Positions 1 through 14,300 of a DNA stretch of 36,103 bases are shown here, one piece after another; within the stretch, counting starts at the first letter, position 1; every line of letters starts with the position of its first letter. The stretch covers positions 1 through 36,103 of the forward strand of contig CANCGU010000322.1 of the NCBI GenBank assembly GCA_947377705.1. Reading direction: 5' to 3'. Made by a program: the position numbers and the translations under genes. The stretch is from Comamonadaceae bacterium (GTDB lineage: Bacteria > Pseudomonadota > Gammaproteobacteria > Burkholderiales > Burkholderiaceae). The notes beneath the pieces are model-generated. The model saw nothing but the letters and a program-made list of their open reading frames with translations. It made no database searches and was not told the DNA's origin.

Positions 1-2380
1 CGACGGCGCTCACGAAGGTGGTGTCACCGGTGCTGTTGGCGATGAGTGCACCGATGGCGCCTGCGTCACCGACGGTGCCTGTGAAAGTGATGGCGCCAGA
101 GCCGGCGTTGATGGTCAGGTCTTTTGTAGAGCCGTTGACGGTCCCACCTAATGTGATGCTGCCGCCAGCTGAGTTGAGGTTTAGGTTGGTTGTTATTGCC
201 AGGGCTGTGTTGTTGTCGCCCAAGCTCATTGCTGAATTGGTCGTGTTTATCGTGCCTGCAGCTTTGATGTCTGATGGTGCCGTCGCCACCACACCACCAG
301 CGAAGGTGAGGCTGTCCGTGAGGTCGTTGCCTAGGGTCAACGCACCTGTGTTTAGGAAGGTTGTTGCATTTGTGATGGCTGTGCTCGTCCCCAAAAGCTC
401 CAGCGCAAAGGGTTTGGCTGCGACGGTGAGTGTTGGAGTGGTCAGGTTACCCGCAAAGCGAATGACCTGAGCCGCGACTGTGTCGGTCAACACAACGCTT
501 GTGCCAGTGATGACGCCACTGCTGAAGGTTGCGCCGTTGCTGTTAATCACGTTCAGTGTGCTTAATGGCTGGGCGTTGCCTATTGTTCCTGTCACGGTAA
601 CTAAGCCCGCGGTACCAGAGTTCAGGCTCACGGACTGTCCATTATTTGTATTGCCGTTGAGTGTCTTGGCGAAGGTAATGTTCGCGCCTGCTGGCAAAGC
701 GCCGTTGTTTGTGGTGTCAAAGAGCGTGTTGGCGGTGACGACGACATCGTCGTTAAACAACATGGAGTTACTGCCGCTTGTGCGCACAGTTCCGCCACCA
801 AATCTGCTCGTTCCGGCAGCATCGGTCTCGAAGTGAGTCGGCGCTGCTGTGAGGCCGATGGCACCAGCATAGGTCGTGTTGCCAGAGTCGTTCACGACGA
901 TACGGACCGTGCCATCAAGTGTCGAGGCAAAGGTCAGGCCTACGCCGGTGAAGGTGGTGGTTGGACCGGCGCCGCCAACAGTCACTGCGCTGTTGTAGGT
1001 CTGTGTATTGGTGTCCGAGTTCACGCTACCGCCGTTGACGAACGTTGCACCGGTAATGGTCAAGTTACCCGCAGCAGTGACTCCGCCACCAAATGTCACA
1101 GATTGGGCCGTGAGGGTTGATGTCGTACTGAAGGTCACAGCCCCAACAAAACTGAGCGCACCAGAACTCGTCAAGTTGCCGTCAACGGTCGTCGGGCCTG
1201 TGGAGAGTATGCGCAGGCGGAACACATCGGAGGAAATCGGGCTAGACAAGCGCGTGGTTGAAGTGCCGCTATTGATGTCAGTGTTAGCCCACAACGTGAT
1301 GGTGCTGGTACTACGACCCAGTTGGATTGCCGCGTTGTCGCTGCGCAGCACGCCCGCCAGGCCAATCGATGCAGGCGTCGTGCCCACAAGTCCGTTGACA
1401 AAGTGCAGATCATCTGTCTCCAACAATCCCAGCTTCAGGGCCCCTGTGTTCACAAATGACGTCAGATCCGTCACTAGCACGTTGCCTCCCAAGGTCAAGC
1501 CATAAGGCTTGCTTGCTAGGGTCAATGTAGGGGTTGTCAGGCCACCATTGAAGGCAATCGTTGTTTGTGTGTCACTCAACAGCACACGAGTTGCCACTGT
1601 CACTGCACGATCAAAGATGGCACCGTTGCTGTTAGCGATGTCTAAGTTCTTCAGTGCGACTGTGCCGCCCACGATGCCGGCCACACGGATCGCACCCGTG
1701 GTTCCTGCGTTCAGTGTCAGGGACTGGGTGTTGACGGCATTCCCGTCAATTGAGCTCGCGAATGTGAGGTGGCTGCCAGCCTGCACTTGCAGGTCATTGA
1801 AGATCTTCACCGCGTCATTGAAGACGACGTCAGCACTGGCCGTCGTGTAGATGGCCGAACCCTTGAGTTGGGTGTTGCCAAGGGCGTCTGTTGTCAGCCC
1901 CGTCAATGCAGCGTTGCCACCCACAACGTTCCCAATGATCGTCGTACCACTGTCATTGATGGCCAAATTAAAGGCCCCATCAACTGTTGACAAGAGGGAA
2001 ACATTAACACCCTGAAGTGTTGTGTTGGCACCCAAAGTCATCGCTTCATTGAAGATCTGAGCACCGCTTGTCTTGACCAGGCCACCTTGGATAAGGACTG
2101 ATCCTGCGGCATCGGTGGTCACGCTGGTCAGCGGACTTGTTGAACCTACAGCACCACCAAACGTGGTGACACCTGCGCTATTGACGACCAAAGCAAATCC
2201 ACCATTGATCGTGCTTGCAAAGTTCACAGCAGCGGTGCCGCCCGATGTGAGCGTGGTATCAGCCCCCAGTGTCACTGCACCGGTGTAACTCTGTGCGCCA
2301 GTGGACGTGATGGTTCCGCCGGTAAGCACGGCTTGACCATTCACAGCCAAGCTCGAGCCTGTACTTAAGGACTGATTAAC
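1..2380 (-). repeat. Final visible solenoid repeats (GAQ-TLGANTTL-GAVG type)
   Basis: Imperfect repeats built from TSGAQIFNEAMTLGANTTL, a STVDGAFNLAINDSG-like strand pair, TTFGGAVGSTSPLTSVTTDA and a G-x-T-L/V-x-TSG return, on a period of roughly 80-110 residues. At the window edge the sequence reads SGAITFTGTVGDAGAIGAL, so the array continues past base 1. No C-terminal anchor, cysteine pair or stop codon is visible. Confidence 0.78.
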
Positions 2381-5300
2381 GGTGACGACTGACCCGGTCA
2401 AAGTGATCGGCCCAGCAATGTTGACCACCGTGTTCAAGGTCACGTTGGCCGTGCTACCTGCTTTACCGATGGTTAGGCCTGCAATGGTGTTGTCGAATGT
2501 ATAGGCACTGCTCACTGGGTTGGTAAAGCTTGCACTGCTTGGCTGAATCGTCACAAAACCGGACCCCGTAAATCCACTGGTGCTAGGGGCAACGTCGCGC
2601 GTATAAACAATGCCACCTGCCCCACCCGTGCCAGTCGCACCGCTGTAAGCGTTCAAGCCAGTCATGGTCAGCGTCGTCGCACCAAGCTTGTTCAGTGCAC
2701 CTAAACCAGCAATGTTATTGGCGAGGGTGACGTTAGCGTTGTGATTGAAGTTCAAGACACTGCCAACACCGATGCTGATATCCCCAGTACCCAGTTTTGC
2801 TGTGGCATTGCTGCCGTCACCGACAAATAAAACACCGCCTGACAAGGTCGTCGTTCCTGTGTAGCTATTCACGCCTGTCACAGTGAACGTTCCAGAACCC
2901 GACTTCGTGAGCCCACCTGTTCCGGCGATGACACCCGCGTAGTTGGCGTTCACAGTGGCATCTGTATTCAAGGTGCCGTTATTGACGCCCAGAGTGATAC
3001 CACGGTTCATATGCAAGGAAGTAAATCCAGGCAAGAAGTTCAAGGTGCCACCGTTGAGCACAATGTTGTCAGACACGACGGTTGCAGGCACGGCACCTAG
3101 GTTGCGGTCTGTGCCAATGGCCAATGTGCCGGCATTCACTTGCGTCCCACCTGTGTAAGTGTTGGTGGCGGACAAGGTCAATGTGCCCGATCCCTCTTGC
3201 TTGACGATGCCAGTGCCACCGATGGCATCAGACACGATCAAAGCATCCGAGTGCTTATAGGTCAAGACACCGTTGTTGGTGATGGCCCCAGTTCCGATCA
3301 AGCCTGAGGTTGATGCATCACCCACCACCAAGGTACCTGCACCAATGGTCGTTCCACCCGTGTAGGTGGCATTTCCGGTAACCGTTAACACCCCTGCCCC
3401 GAGTTTGGTCAGGCTTGCGCCCGCACCAGATATCACGCCCGAGAATACGCTTGCGTTACCCGTGTTGTTCACTGTCAGCAATCGACCTGCAGCGAGTCCG
3501 ATCGTGCTGGAACTGTTGACATTTCCACCTCGCAGAGCCACATCACCTGTCACCGCATTGGTGGTGCTGATGGCATTGTTAAGGGTAATGTCACCACCAT
3601 AGATCGTCACGGGACCCGCAACCGTCAAATCACGGCCCAGAGTTATATTGGCCGTGTTGTTAGTGCTGCCCAAGACCAGTGCCGAGAGGTTGGTGGCTGG
3701 CGTAGCGAATGTGAAGGCGCTCGAAAAAGTGTTACCCGCGCCTGGCTGAATCGTGAGGGCGCCAGGACCCGTGAAGCCACTCGTCGCGAAGCTGTGGGCG
3801 TCATTGCTGATGCTCAAGAGACCCGCACTGATGGTCGTGGCACCTGTGTAGGCTTGGGTTGCGGCGGTCAGGTCGAGCGTCGAAGTGCCACGCTTGACCA
3901 GTGCCCCCGCACCGCTGATCGAGCCAGCGTAGGTCAGATCAGCAGAGCGGTCAAAGACCAACTGCGCGCCGGCGGCAATGCTCGTGTTTGCGGTCACTGC
4001 ACCCGTGGTGCCACCGTTGCCCACTTGCAGCGTGCCAGTGCTGATGGTGATTGCACCGGCTGAGGTGTTGTTACCGGTCATCGTCACTGTGTTGGCTTGC
4101 TCTTTGGTCAGCGTACCGCCCAGCAAACGGCCAGAGAAGACGTAATCGGCGGTGGATGCCAAGACCAAGCCGCTGTTGGCCGTGACGTTGCCAGACAGCA
4201 GTCGACCGGTGGCGCTGGCGCTGCCGTTGCCGATGCTGATCTTCTTGGCACCGCTAGAGGTCAGGGTCACAATCTCAGCGTCGCCCAACACATAGCCTGT
4301 CGATGCAGTACCACCCATGTTCAAGGTGCCGGACCCAGAAAGGTTTTTATAGTACATGTCGCCAGCGCTTTGCAACACGTTCTCCGTCAGCGTCAGTCCG
4401 GTGTTGACCTGAATGCTCATGGCTGCTGGGCTTGTCAGGCCGCCGATCCACAGTGGCGTGAAGTTCGTGACGCCATTGGAAGCCGCAAAAGTAGCGGTGG
4501 CGTTACCCACGGACTGAATAATGAGACCGTCAAGGCTGTTGCCCTGGAAGGTCAAATTGCCTTTGATGTAATAACCAGCACCCTGCCCTGCAGGCGTTGC
4601 GTTGCCTGAAATCGTGATGCCGGCGGCTCCACCGTCCAGCACTGTTGCAGCGCTCAGGTTGGTGTTTACCAAGCCCGTCAATGTGATTGGGTTGGTGCCG
4701 GTGTTTTCGACAATGCCAGCGCCCGTGATGCTAAAACCATTGGCAAATGTGGCTGCCGCTGAAGTGGCAAAACTCAAACGTGCTCCCACCGCGACAGAAC
4801 CGGTGCCCAATGCGTTGGCACCGCCACCCACCACCAAGCTGCCCGCCGAGACGGTTGTCCCGCCAGAGAAATCGTTACTGCCTGTCAGCGTCAACGAACC
4901 AGATCCCGTCTTCGTCAGCGCGCCAGAGCCTGTCAACGCACCGGCAAAACTTACTGACTTATTGGCATCGATCGAGAAAGTGCCGCCAGAAGCCCCCAGG
5001 GTTACACCACGGTTGGGGCTCAATGTGAAGTTGTCTGTGGCGCGGAGTGTGCCGCCGTTGAGTGTGAGTTGGTCCGCAACGGCCGTGACAGGAGCTGTGC
5101 CAAGGTAGGCATCAGAACCAACGGCCAGCGTGCCTCCATTGACCACAATCTTGCCTTGGTATCCAAGGTCTGTCGTGGCGAGGACCGTGCCCGCAAATGT
5201 GGAAGGAATGATCGCCGTGGCGACGTTGCCCAAGTTTGGCAACACGCCTGTTTGCGCCAAGTTACCCGTCACGGCCCAGTTGGATGCAACGTTCCAATCT

Positions 5301-8300
5301 GAGTTTGTTGCACCAACCCAGGTCGCAGAGGGCAATTGAGCAATCGTGCCCGTGCCAGTCTGTCCCGCCAATGTGTTGACGGTGTAGTTTGTGCTGCTGG
5401 TACCCGACAACGTGGCCCCTGTCACGGTGACCACGCGTGCATTAGACACATTGACTGAGTCGTATGTGCCGGTGACAGAGGAAACCGTCACATTGTCAGA
5501 ACCGAACACCACGCTTGGCGTCACGCCGACTGTCGAGAGCGTGGCCGTGTTATTTCCGTCATAGGTCTTAGTGGCTGTGAGCGTGCCATTGAGCGTGACG
5601 ACCTTGGGGGTGATGGTCATTGGCGAGCCGAGCACCGTCACGGTGTAGTTGCTTAAGTTGGCGGTGCCCGTGGACGCGCCGATGGCAGTCACAAAGTTTG
5701 TACCGTTGCTTGCGACGTTGGCAGACTGTGCAGTGACGGAGGTTGGGACCAAGGTCTCACCGTTCTTCAAGCCTCCAATATTGACGGTTGGGGCTGCCGG
5801 TACCAGTGTTGTGGTGCCGCTGTACTCAGCACTGACAGCCACAGTCAGGGGGGCCTTGTTCACGGTGACGTTGTAGGTCGCACCTGTCAAGGTGTATTTG
5901 GTGCTGGTGATTGCAAACGTGTTATCGGACAAGCTGTTGTAGGTGCCAGCGTTGGCACTTGCTACGTTGGCTGAACCTGAGTCGAGTGTCAGTGCGTCCC
6001 CGTTGAAGGTACCGGTGATGGCGTAAGTATTGGCGGTAGTAAAGCCGGTTGTTCCGTCGTAGAACTTTGACATCGTCACGGTGACAGGCGCCATCGTGAT
6101 CGTGCCAGGGCCGGTCATGTTCGGGTTTGACAACTCGTAACCGTAAATGGTTTTGTTACCGTTGGTGGCGGTCAAGATGTTGCCTGTGATAGACACCATC
6201 TTGCCCGTACCCACATCAGAAACTGAAGATCCTGTGCCGTTGGTTGTGTAAACAGCGTTCGGGTTTTGCGACACGCTCAACACATCACCGTTCAACAAAC
6301 CAGTCACCGTCAGGTTGCTTGCACCAACGCTCGCGTTTGCTGTGCCGTCGTAGGTCTTGGTGATCGTTCCTGACAAGCTACCTGTCAACACAGGCTTGAA
6401 TGTGTAGAGCAAGCCATTGCCATTGCCCAGAACATTACTGCTGCCATAGGTGGCGTTGTATTGCACAAAATCATTTGGCAGATCACCCGTGACATCACCA
6501 CCAGTGAGCGCGGTGTTCAATGGCGCTGTGTTTGAGCTCCAGACCAGCCAGTTGTGGCCCGCCGAGACAGACAAGGCAGCAGTACCGGCCGAGTTGGTGA
6601 ACTTTGTACCGGCCAAGACGATGTTGCCTGTTGTCGTCGTGATGCCCTGCCCGCTCATCAAGGTGAGGCTGGCCGTGTTTGCAATCGTTACGTTGCCGGT
6701 GGCGTTGATCAGCCCCACTGACAATGCAGCATTGTTCTTCATGCTCAGCGTACCCATGGTTGAAGTTGTCGCCACTGAACTGAGGGTGTTGGCGGCATTC
6801 CCCATGGTGAGGTTGCCAGGTCCGTCCAGGGTCAGGCCAAAGCCATTGCCTGTCAAAGAGCCAGACAAGGTCAAGCCGGTGCCAGGAACCGCTAGCTTGC
6901 TGTTAGCACCCAAGTTCACAGCACCCGACAGGCTGCTGGTGCCGGTCGACACGCGCAAGGTGCCTCCATTGAGGTTGAGGGTCTCAGCACCAATCGCGGC
7001 ATTCTGCAGATCGAGAACGGCACCCGCCGCCACGGTCGTCGCACCCGTGTTGTCACCCAACCCATTGTTTTGAGTCACCACCACGGTACCGGTGTTCACA
7101 GTCACGTTACCGCTCAGCGTGTTGGCACCAGAAAGCGTGAGCACGCTGGTCGAGGTATCTTTCACGACTGAACCACTGCCGCTGATGACACCACTGATCA
7201 CTTGATCCGTGCTTGAGCTGTCACGCAACACAGCCCCGGTGCTGATGGCCACTGTACCGGCGTAGGTCGCTGCGGCCCCCAAACTGGCCGATCCGCTCAA
7301 GACCAATGAACCTGCATTGATCGCCGTGTTTCCGCCGAAGGTGTTCGCCGCTGTCAAGCTCAGGGCACCTGCAGCCCCCTTGGTCAAAGTTGTGGTCGCC
7401 CCAGTGATCAAGCCAACGGTGCCCGTGGTGCCTGGATTCAAAGTGACCGCCTGCGTGGCATCAATGCTGGACACCGTCAGCACGTCAGCGCCTACGCTGA
7501 CCGTTGTCAAAGCGGTCGCCCCGCCGCCCACCGCCGCCGACAGGCTTGCCGTGCCCGTGCCTGCATTCACCGTCAACGCCTTAGCGGCCGTGCTGGCCGT
7601 CACAGTGCCTGTCATGCTCACGTTCGCTGGAGTTCCCGCAAGCGTGCTGTTGAACGTAAAGGCATTGGCAGGGCTCAGCAAGACGACGTTGCCACCAAAA
7701 GTTTGTGCGCCGGACGAACTCACCAAGCTACCGCCCAAGTTGGCGTTGCCGGTCACATTCAAGGTGCCCAAGTTCGTCATCGAGCCACCCGTTGTCAGTG
7801 GGCCATTGACGCTGAGGTTGTAACGGCTCGCAGAACCTTCAACCGTCGAAGATGTGGTGATCTGTGTCCCCGTCATGGTGGCATTCGCACCCAAGGTCAA
7901 GGTGCCGGTGTAGCTCTGGGCAAGGCTACTTGTGTAGGTTCCACCAGACAGCGTCAGTGCCGTGCCAGTCACTGTGATCAGACCCGCGTTACTCGCCGTT
8001 GTTTTGCCGTAATTCAGTGCGGTGTTCAGATCGAAAGCGGCAGCCGTAGAAGTCAACTGCAACGATGAATTGTTGGGCAAAGTGGACGAGAACACAGAGC
8101 GATTCAGAGTCCCCGCAATCGCCCCCATCGTCGTATCCATGCTGGTGTTCAAAGCACTCATGCTGACATCGGCCGTACGCAACTGCGTCAAACCTTGAAT
8201 GACCTTGCCCAAGCCAATGCCTGTGCCGTCAATCACCAAATTGCTGCCCGTCAACACTTGGGTATCGCTGTAGGCCATGCCCACCACTGTTTTACTTCCA

Positions 8301-11300
8301 TACAAACTTAGTGTGTTTACCAGTTTGGTTGTCGCACCCACAACCAACTTGCTATCTGCAAACAATGAGCCACCAGCCGTATTGGCCAAGAGCTCGTAGA
8401 AGTAGCCGTTGGCACCCGTGGTCACAGTGCCGCCGTTGAGTAAGTAGCCATTTCCGTAGATACCAACCTGTGCTCGCGCTGCAACAGTGCTTCCATCAGC
8501 GAGATATGCAAAACCAGAAATCGCCTGTGGGGCTGAGCTGCCGTAAATAGATTTAAGGTAGGGATACAGACCCGTGCCCGTACCCCACGTACCTGCGGCG
8601 AAGTTGGTGACGTTTGCCAACGTACCTTGCAACGCAGACGTTGTCAAAGCACTTGCAGGACCTGTGCCGCCCACACCCACCGCATCTGTGCTCATGCCTG
8701 ATGTTGTGCTGTCGTAGTACAAGTTATTGCGAATCACCCACTGGGTGGTGACTTGGTTTGGCGATGTTCCAGTCACTGTTGTGCGAGTGCCCACGCTGCC
8801 AAAAGATGCGCCAACAGAGGCCGCACTGGTCGTCGATGTCACCACGCCCGTTGAGTAACCGTAGCTAAACGTGCCGCGCTCTGCCCTTCCGACTAGACCA
8901 CCAACGTTGGTTGTGCCCGTGACTGCGCCAGTGGCATAGAAATCTTGAACCACACGGTTGTAGTAACCATTTGAACCATCATCCACATAGCCGATAAATC
9001 CACCTGCGTAGTCACCTGACGCATTGACCATACCCGTGGCGTAGCTTCTGGAGACGCCGCCGCTGATGGTCATTGCTCCCATAAAGCCGCCCACCGACGA
9101 GGTCCCGGTGACCGAACCTGCGGCACGCGAATCGCTGATGTTGCCGGTGGTGTTGAAGTACCCCACGAAGCCACCCGAATTGCCACCTGTGCTGGTCACG
9201 CTTGAGTTGGCATAAGAACCTGACACGTTACTAGAGTTGTACATGCTGCCCACCAAACCACCCACATTGCCCGTGCCCGTGACAGTACCCATCGAGCCCG
9301 ATGAAGAAGTGATAGATGCACCGCTCACCATCTGGCCCACCAAACCGCCCACATCTGAGCTCTGACCAATCACAACCGTGTTGGCCGTTGAGCCTGTGAT
9401 AGTTGAGTTGTTGAGATAACCCACCAAACCACCCACCAGCGAGCCACTACCTTTCACACCGAAGTACACCGTCGTGCCGGCGTTGTTGTAAGAACCCGTG
9501 ACTGAATTGTTCGCCTCAGAGTTCGTAATATTGGTGTAGGAGTTAGACACATCACCAACTAAACCACCCACGCGGCTCGTACCCGAAACCCAGCCATACG
9601 CTTTGGCGTTTGAAATCGTGTCGTACACAAAAGCCTGACCCAACAGACCGCCCACGCTTGAGGTTCCCGAAACATTACCGAATGCCGTCGAGTTCAAAAT
9701 TTGCCCGTAGTAGTAGAAGTAGCCCACCAGACCACCTGTGCTGCTTGTACCAGTTACGTTGCCGCTGGCATAGGTATTTGAAATAACAGCATTCGACCAC
9801 TCACCATAACCAACCAGACCACCCGTTAAATCGTTGCCTGTTACCTTACCCGTGGCATATGTGGTGCTACCCACTGTGGCAGTGGTGCCTGTGATAGTGG
9901 CGTTTGTCCAGCCCACCAAGCCACCTACGCTGGACCCATTGCTTTGCACCTCGCCCGTGCTGTAAGAGTTGGTGATGGGGTTCGTGTTGCGACCAATCAG
10001 GCCACCGGTATTGCTAGAACCCTTGACCAAGGTACCGATGTAACGGTTCCAACTGCTGGTCGCCGAAGACTCGCCAATCAAGCCGCCCACGTAGTTACCG
10101 CTGTAGGCCGAAGCCACACCTGTCACCGTGCCAGACACGGAGCTGTTGGTCACTGTACCGCTGGCACTACCAATCAAACCGCCCACATAGCTGCCCGACG
10201 CTTCGACGTTGCTGGAGTTAAACGTGGTGTACGTTGGCGTACTGGCAACCACGGCCACACCCACCGTGCCTTGAGATTGACCAATCAAGCCACCCACATA
10301 AGAAACACCTGTGACCAAACCTGTGGTGTGCGAGCTGGTGTTCAGCAACGAAGAGCCATTTTCTAAGTAGCCCACCAGGCCACCGACGGTGTTGCCCGTA
10401 GCTGTTACGGCACTTGTGGAGACAGAGCCCGTGAGTGCACCGTAGTACAGACGACCCACCATACCGCCAACGTTATTGACACCAGTGACGGCACCAGAAG
10501 ATGTCGAGTTGGTCAAAGTGCCTGTGTTCAAGCGGCCCACCAAACCACCTACATGGGTGCCACCCGTGACCGTCACCGAGGACGTGGCTAAGTTGATGGC
10601 ATTGGTTGTGTTGCTTGAGGCATTTATCAGACCCACAATGCCACCGGCGTTGCCGTAAAAACTATTCGTGCCAGAGCCAGATACCGTGTCACCTGGGTCT
10701 AATTGGTAGGTCAAGTCGCTACCCGTCACAGAGCCAGACGCCGTTGCATTGGTAATGGCGCGCAAGTACGAGGTTCCAACCTCGGTGCCCACATTCAGCT
10801 TGCCCAACACCGACGCATTGCTCATGGTCAGGCCGTTCAACGCTTGCGTTGTGGTCCGGCCATTGAGGTAGCCAATGAAACCAAGGTTGGATGTGTTTTG
10901 GCTGAGCGATAGGTTGGTAATCGTTTTGGTATTTGGGTCAAAGAAGCCCGAAACGTACGGAATGAACACACCAGCATCCATGGTGATGTCACTGGAGAGT
11001 CGGAACTTCAGCGTGGCTTGGTCGGAGTAACCCAAATAGTCTTTGAGGTTTTGCACCGAGCCCAAGTTGTAATAACCGCTGGCTTCAGCCGCGCCAAAGT
11101 AGCTTTGTAGTTTGGCTGTGTTGGCAATCGCCAATCCATTCAAGGCGGCAGAGTTGAACCAATCGGTGTATTGCGTGCTGAACAAACCGCCCGAGGTAAT
11201 CAAGCCCGTCACGCTCACACGCGCAGCAGGGCTCGCTGGCGTGAACCCTGTGATGGACACGGCATCGATGTTGTAGTGTGAATTCTCTAGGGTCGAGCCT

Positions 11301-14300
11301 GGCGTCATAAAACCAACCAAGCCACCGTAGTTGTAATTAGCGTTCACGGCACCCGTGGAATAAGCACTCTTGATGATGGCAGAGATGTCGGCACGGCCCA
11401 CCAAGCCGCCCACATCATTGCGGCCAGTCACAGTGCCCGCGGCATACGAATAGTTAGAACCATTGCCACCGTTGGTGGTGGGCAATGCACCGATGTTGTC
11501 ACTGGCCTGAATGGTGCCTGCCAGTTTGCCCACCAAGCCACCTACATAGTCATAGGTCGCAATGACGGGACGTGAAGTGGAAGAGCCTTTGATCACGGCG
11601 GCGCTGTTGGTTGCACCAATCAAACCGCCGACTGACGACATGCCCGTGACCGTGCCCGTTGTGTACTGAGAGTCTGCAACCACGTAACCGTCTTGATAAC
11701 CAATCAAACCGCCTGTGTTGCTAGAGTTCACACCCGTCGACGTGACATTGCCCGTGGCATATGAATTGGTCACATTGCGATAGGAATAACCCACCAAACC
11801 ACCCACGTTACTGGCCGTACTTTGCACCACACCTGTTGCGTATGAGTCGATGATGTTGTGGCTGCTTTGGCCCACCAAGCCGCCCACGTTGTTACCGCCA
11901 TTGGCTGTCACATTACCCGTCGCAAAACTTGAGGTAATGCTGGTGCCATTGCTATAACCAATCAAGCCGCCCACATTCGCGCCTGTAGAGGTAGCCACCA
12001 CATTGCCCGTAGCAGAGCCACGCAACAGCGTGGTTGATGAAAACTGGCCAATCAAGCCACCCACCTGCTCGCCACCGGTCTGGGTCACAACACCTGAGGC
12101 GCTGATGTCGCTATAGCCTGTGCCATAGGCCAAGCCGATCAAACCCCCTAAATAATAGCTAGAGCTATTGACCGTGCCTGAGGCCGAGGAGTTTGTCAGC
12201 ACCACGGTGCCGCCAGTGGACTCACCAATCAGGCCACCTGTGCGCTCGCTTGTGGACACCACGGCACCGCTGGCCGTGAGCAAGGTGGCCGAGTTCGTGG
12301 TCACATTGGCATTCGCCGTGGTGAAGTTGCTGTTCATGTAACCGATCAAGCCACCCGTTCTCAAAACCCCAGTCACAGGCACATCGCTGTTTAGAGTTTT
12401 AGCGGCCACGGTATCCAAAGTTCCTACCAAGCCACCGGTATAACTTGAACCTTGCACGCTGCCCGTTGTTGGCGTTGCGCGCAGAGATTGGGTGTTGTAC
12501 ATCACACCTTGGGTGAAAGTACCTGCAAAGCCACCCGTGTAGTTCTGACCGCTGATAAGAGCGCCAAGAGTTGCCAAGCCGTCAGACAAAGTGCTACTGC
12601 TCACAAGGCCTGCGTAGCCTCCAATATAGTTTGTGCCCGTGACGCTGGCTGAGTCTCTCACCGCGCTGTTTGACACCGTCGCTTGTGTGATGTAGCCAGA
12701 TGAACCGCCCACGTAGTTAGAGCCAACCACCTTGGCCGTGTTGGTAACCAAACCACCTGATATCGTGCCACCATAAATGGCACCCGTCGCGCCGCCCACA
12801 TACTCCAAGGCGTTGATGGCATTGATGGCTTGACCACCATAAGCAACGCTGTTAACGACCAAATCAGTCAACGTGCTCTTGTACACCATGCCCAAGAAGC
12901 CAATGCCTGATGTCTGGCGGTTGAACGAGAAGTTGTTCACCGCAAACGTGTTCCCCTTGAACTCTGTGGCGCCAAAGTACGGCACATAAGGGGTACCCGT
13001 ACCGACCGTACTCATATCAATGTTGTTGGCCAACTTGAAGGTGTAGGGGTTCACGTTGCCAGCGCTGGTGGAGCTGACAAACGCCAACATTTTGCTCAGG
13101 TCCGATTGATCACCCGTGACACTGCTGATCAAGTAAGCGTTGTCTGTGTCTTTGGTCAAATAGCTGTCGATGTTCAACACCGCACGGCTTGAAGGGGTCA
13201 CCACCACACTGGCGCCACCTTGATTTGCCCATGCTGTGTACTGGCCCGTATAGATACCGCCAGGCGACACGACCTTGACGTTGTTGATCTTGCTATTGTC
13301 AATGTCGTAGTAGCTGTTACTGATCCAGGTGCCAGGAACCATGTAACCCGTCAGACCACCAAAGTTGGTGGGTGTTGTGCCGCTGATGGTGATGTTGCCC
13401 GTGTAATACGTATCCACCAGCTTGCCGCCGTTGACGTTGCCACTCGTCCCCATAGTTCCTACCAAACCGCCAACGAAGCTTGTACCGGTTGTCGTGATAT
13501 TGCTGTTGACATAGGAGTTTGTGATGTACGAATTCACATTGGCGCTACCGATCAGGCCACCCACATAACTACCGGTGGCACTGATACCTGGGCTGTTGAC
13601 ATAACCGTTATTTATGGTTGAGTAGTAAGCGAAGCCAGCCAAACCACCCACGTACTGACTGATGTTGCTGGCCCCTGTGCCACTGATGGTCGCACCGTTG
13701 ACGTACGAGTTGTTGGTATTCAAGCTGTATGCATAACCAATCAAACCGCCGACGTAAGCACCTGGGCCTGTGACTGAAGCACCCGTGAAACTGGTGTCAT
13801 TGATGGTTGTTGTTCCTGCTGTGTATTGATTCGAACAACCCACAATACCGCCGACGCAGGCATTTGTACCCGTGACCGATGTGGCTGTGACCTTGGCATT
13901 GGAGTAAGGCGACAAAGCAGCACCATAAGCAGCGGTGTTACTACCGTCAGATTGAATGGTCAAACCTGCACCGTTGTAGCCCACCATGCCGCCAACGTTG
14001 AAGGTACCCTGAACACCTGTAGCACCGGCAATACTCACATAGGAGTTGCGAATATAGGTGTCACGGTAGGTGTTTTGCCCCAACAAACCGCCCACGCTAG
14101 AGCCCGCACTCGTCACGCCTGCACCACGGTATGAGGAAGAGTTGATATTCAGATAGCCATAAATGGCGCCAACCAACCCACCCACATAACCGTTACCTGT
14201 GGCGGTACCTACCACCGTGCCTTGTGCGTAAGAGTTTTGATCAATGGTTCGTGTGTAGTTCAAATCCATGTAACCAACTAGGCCACCCACGCCATAAGTA

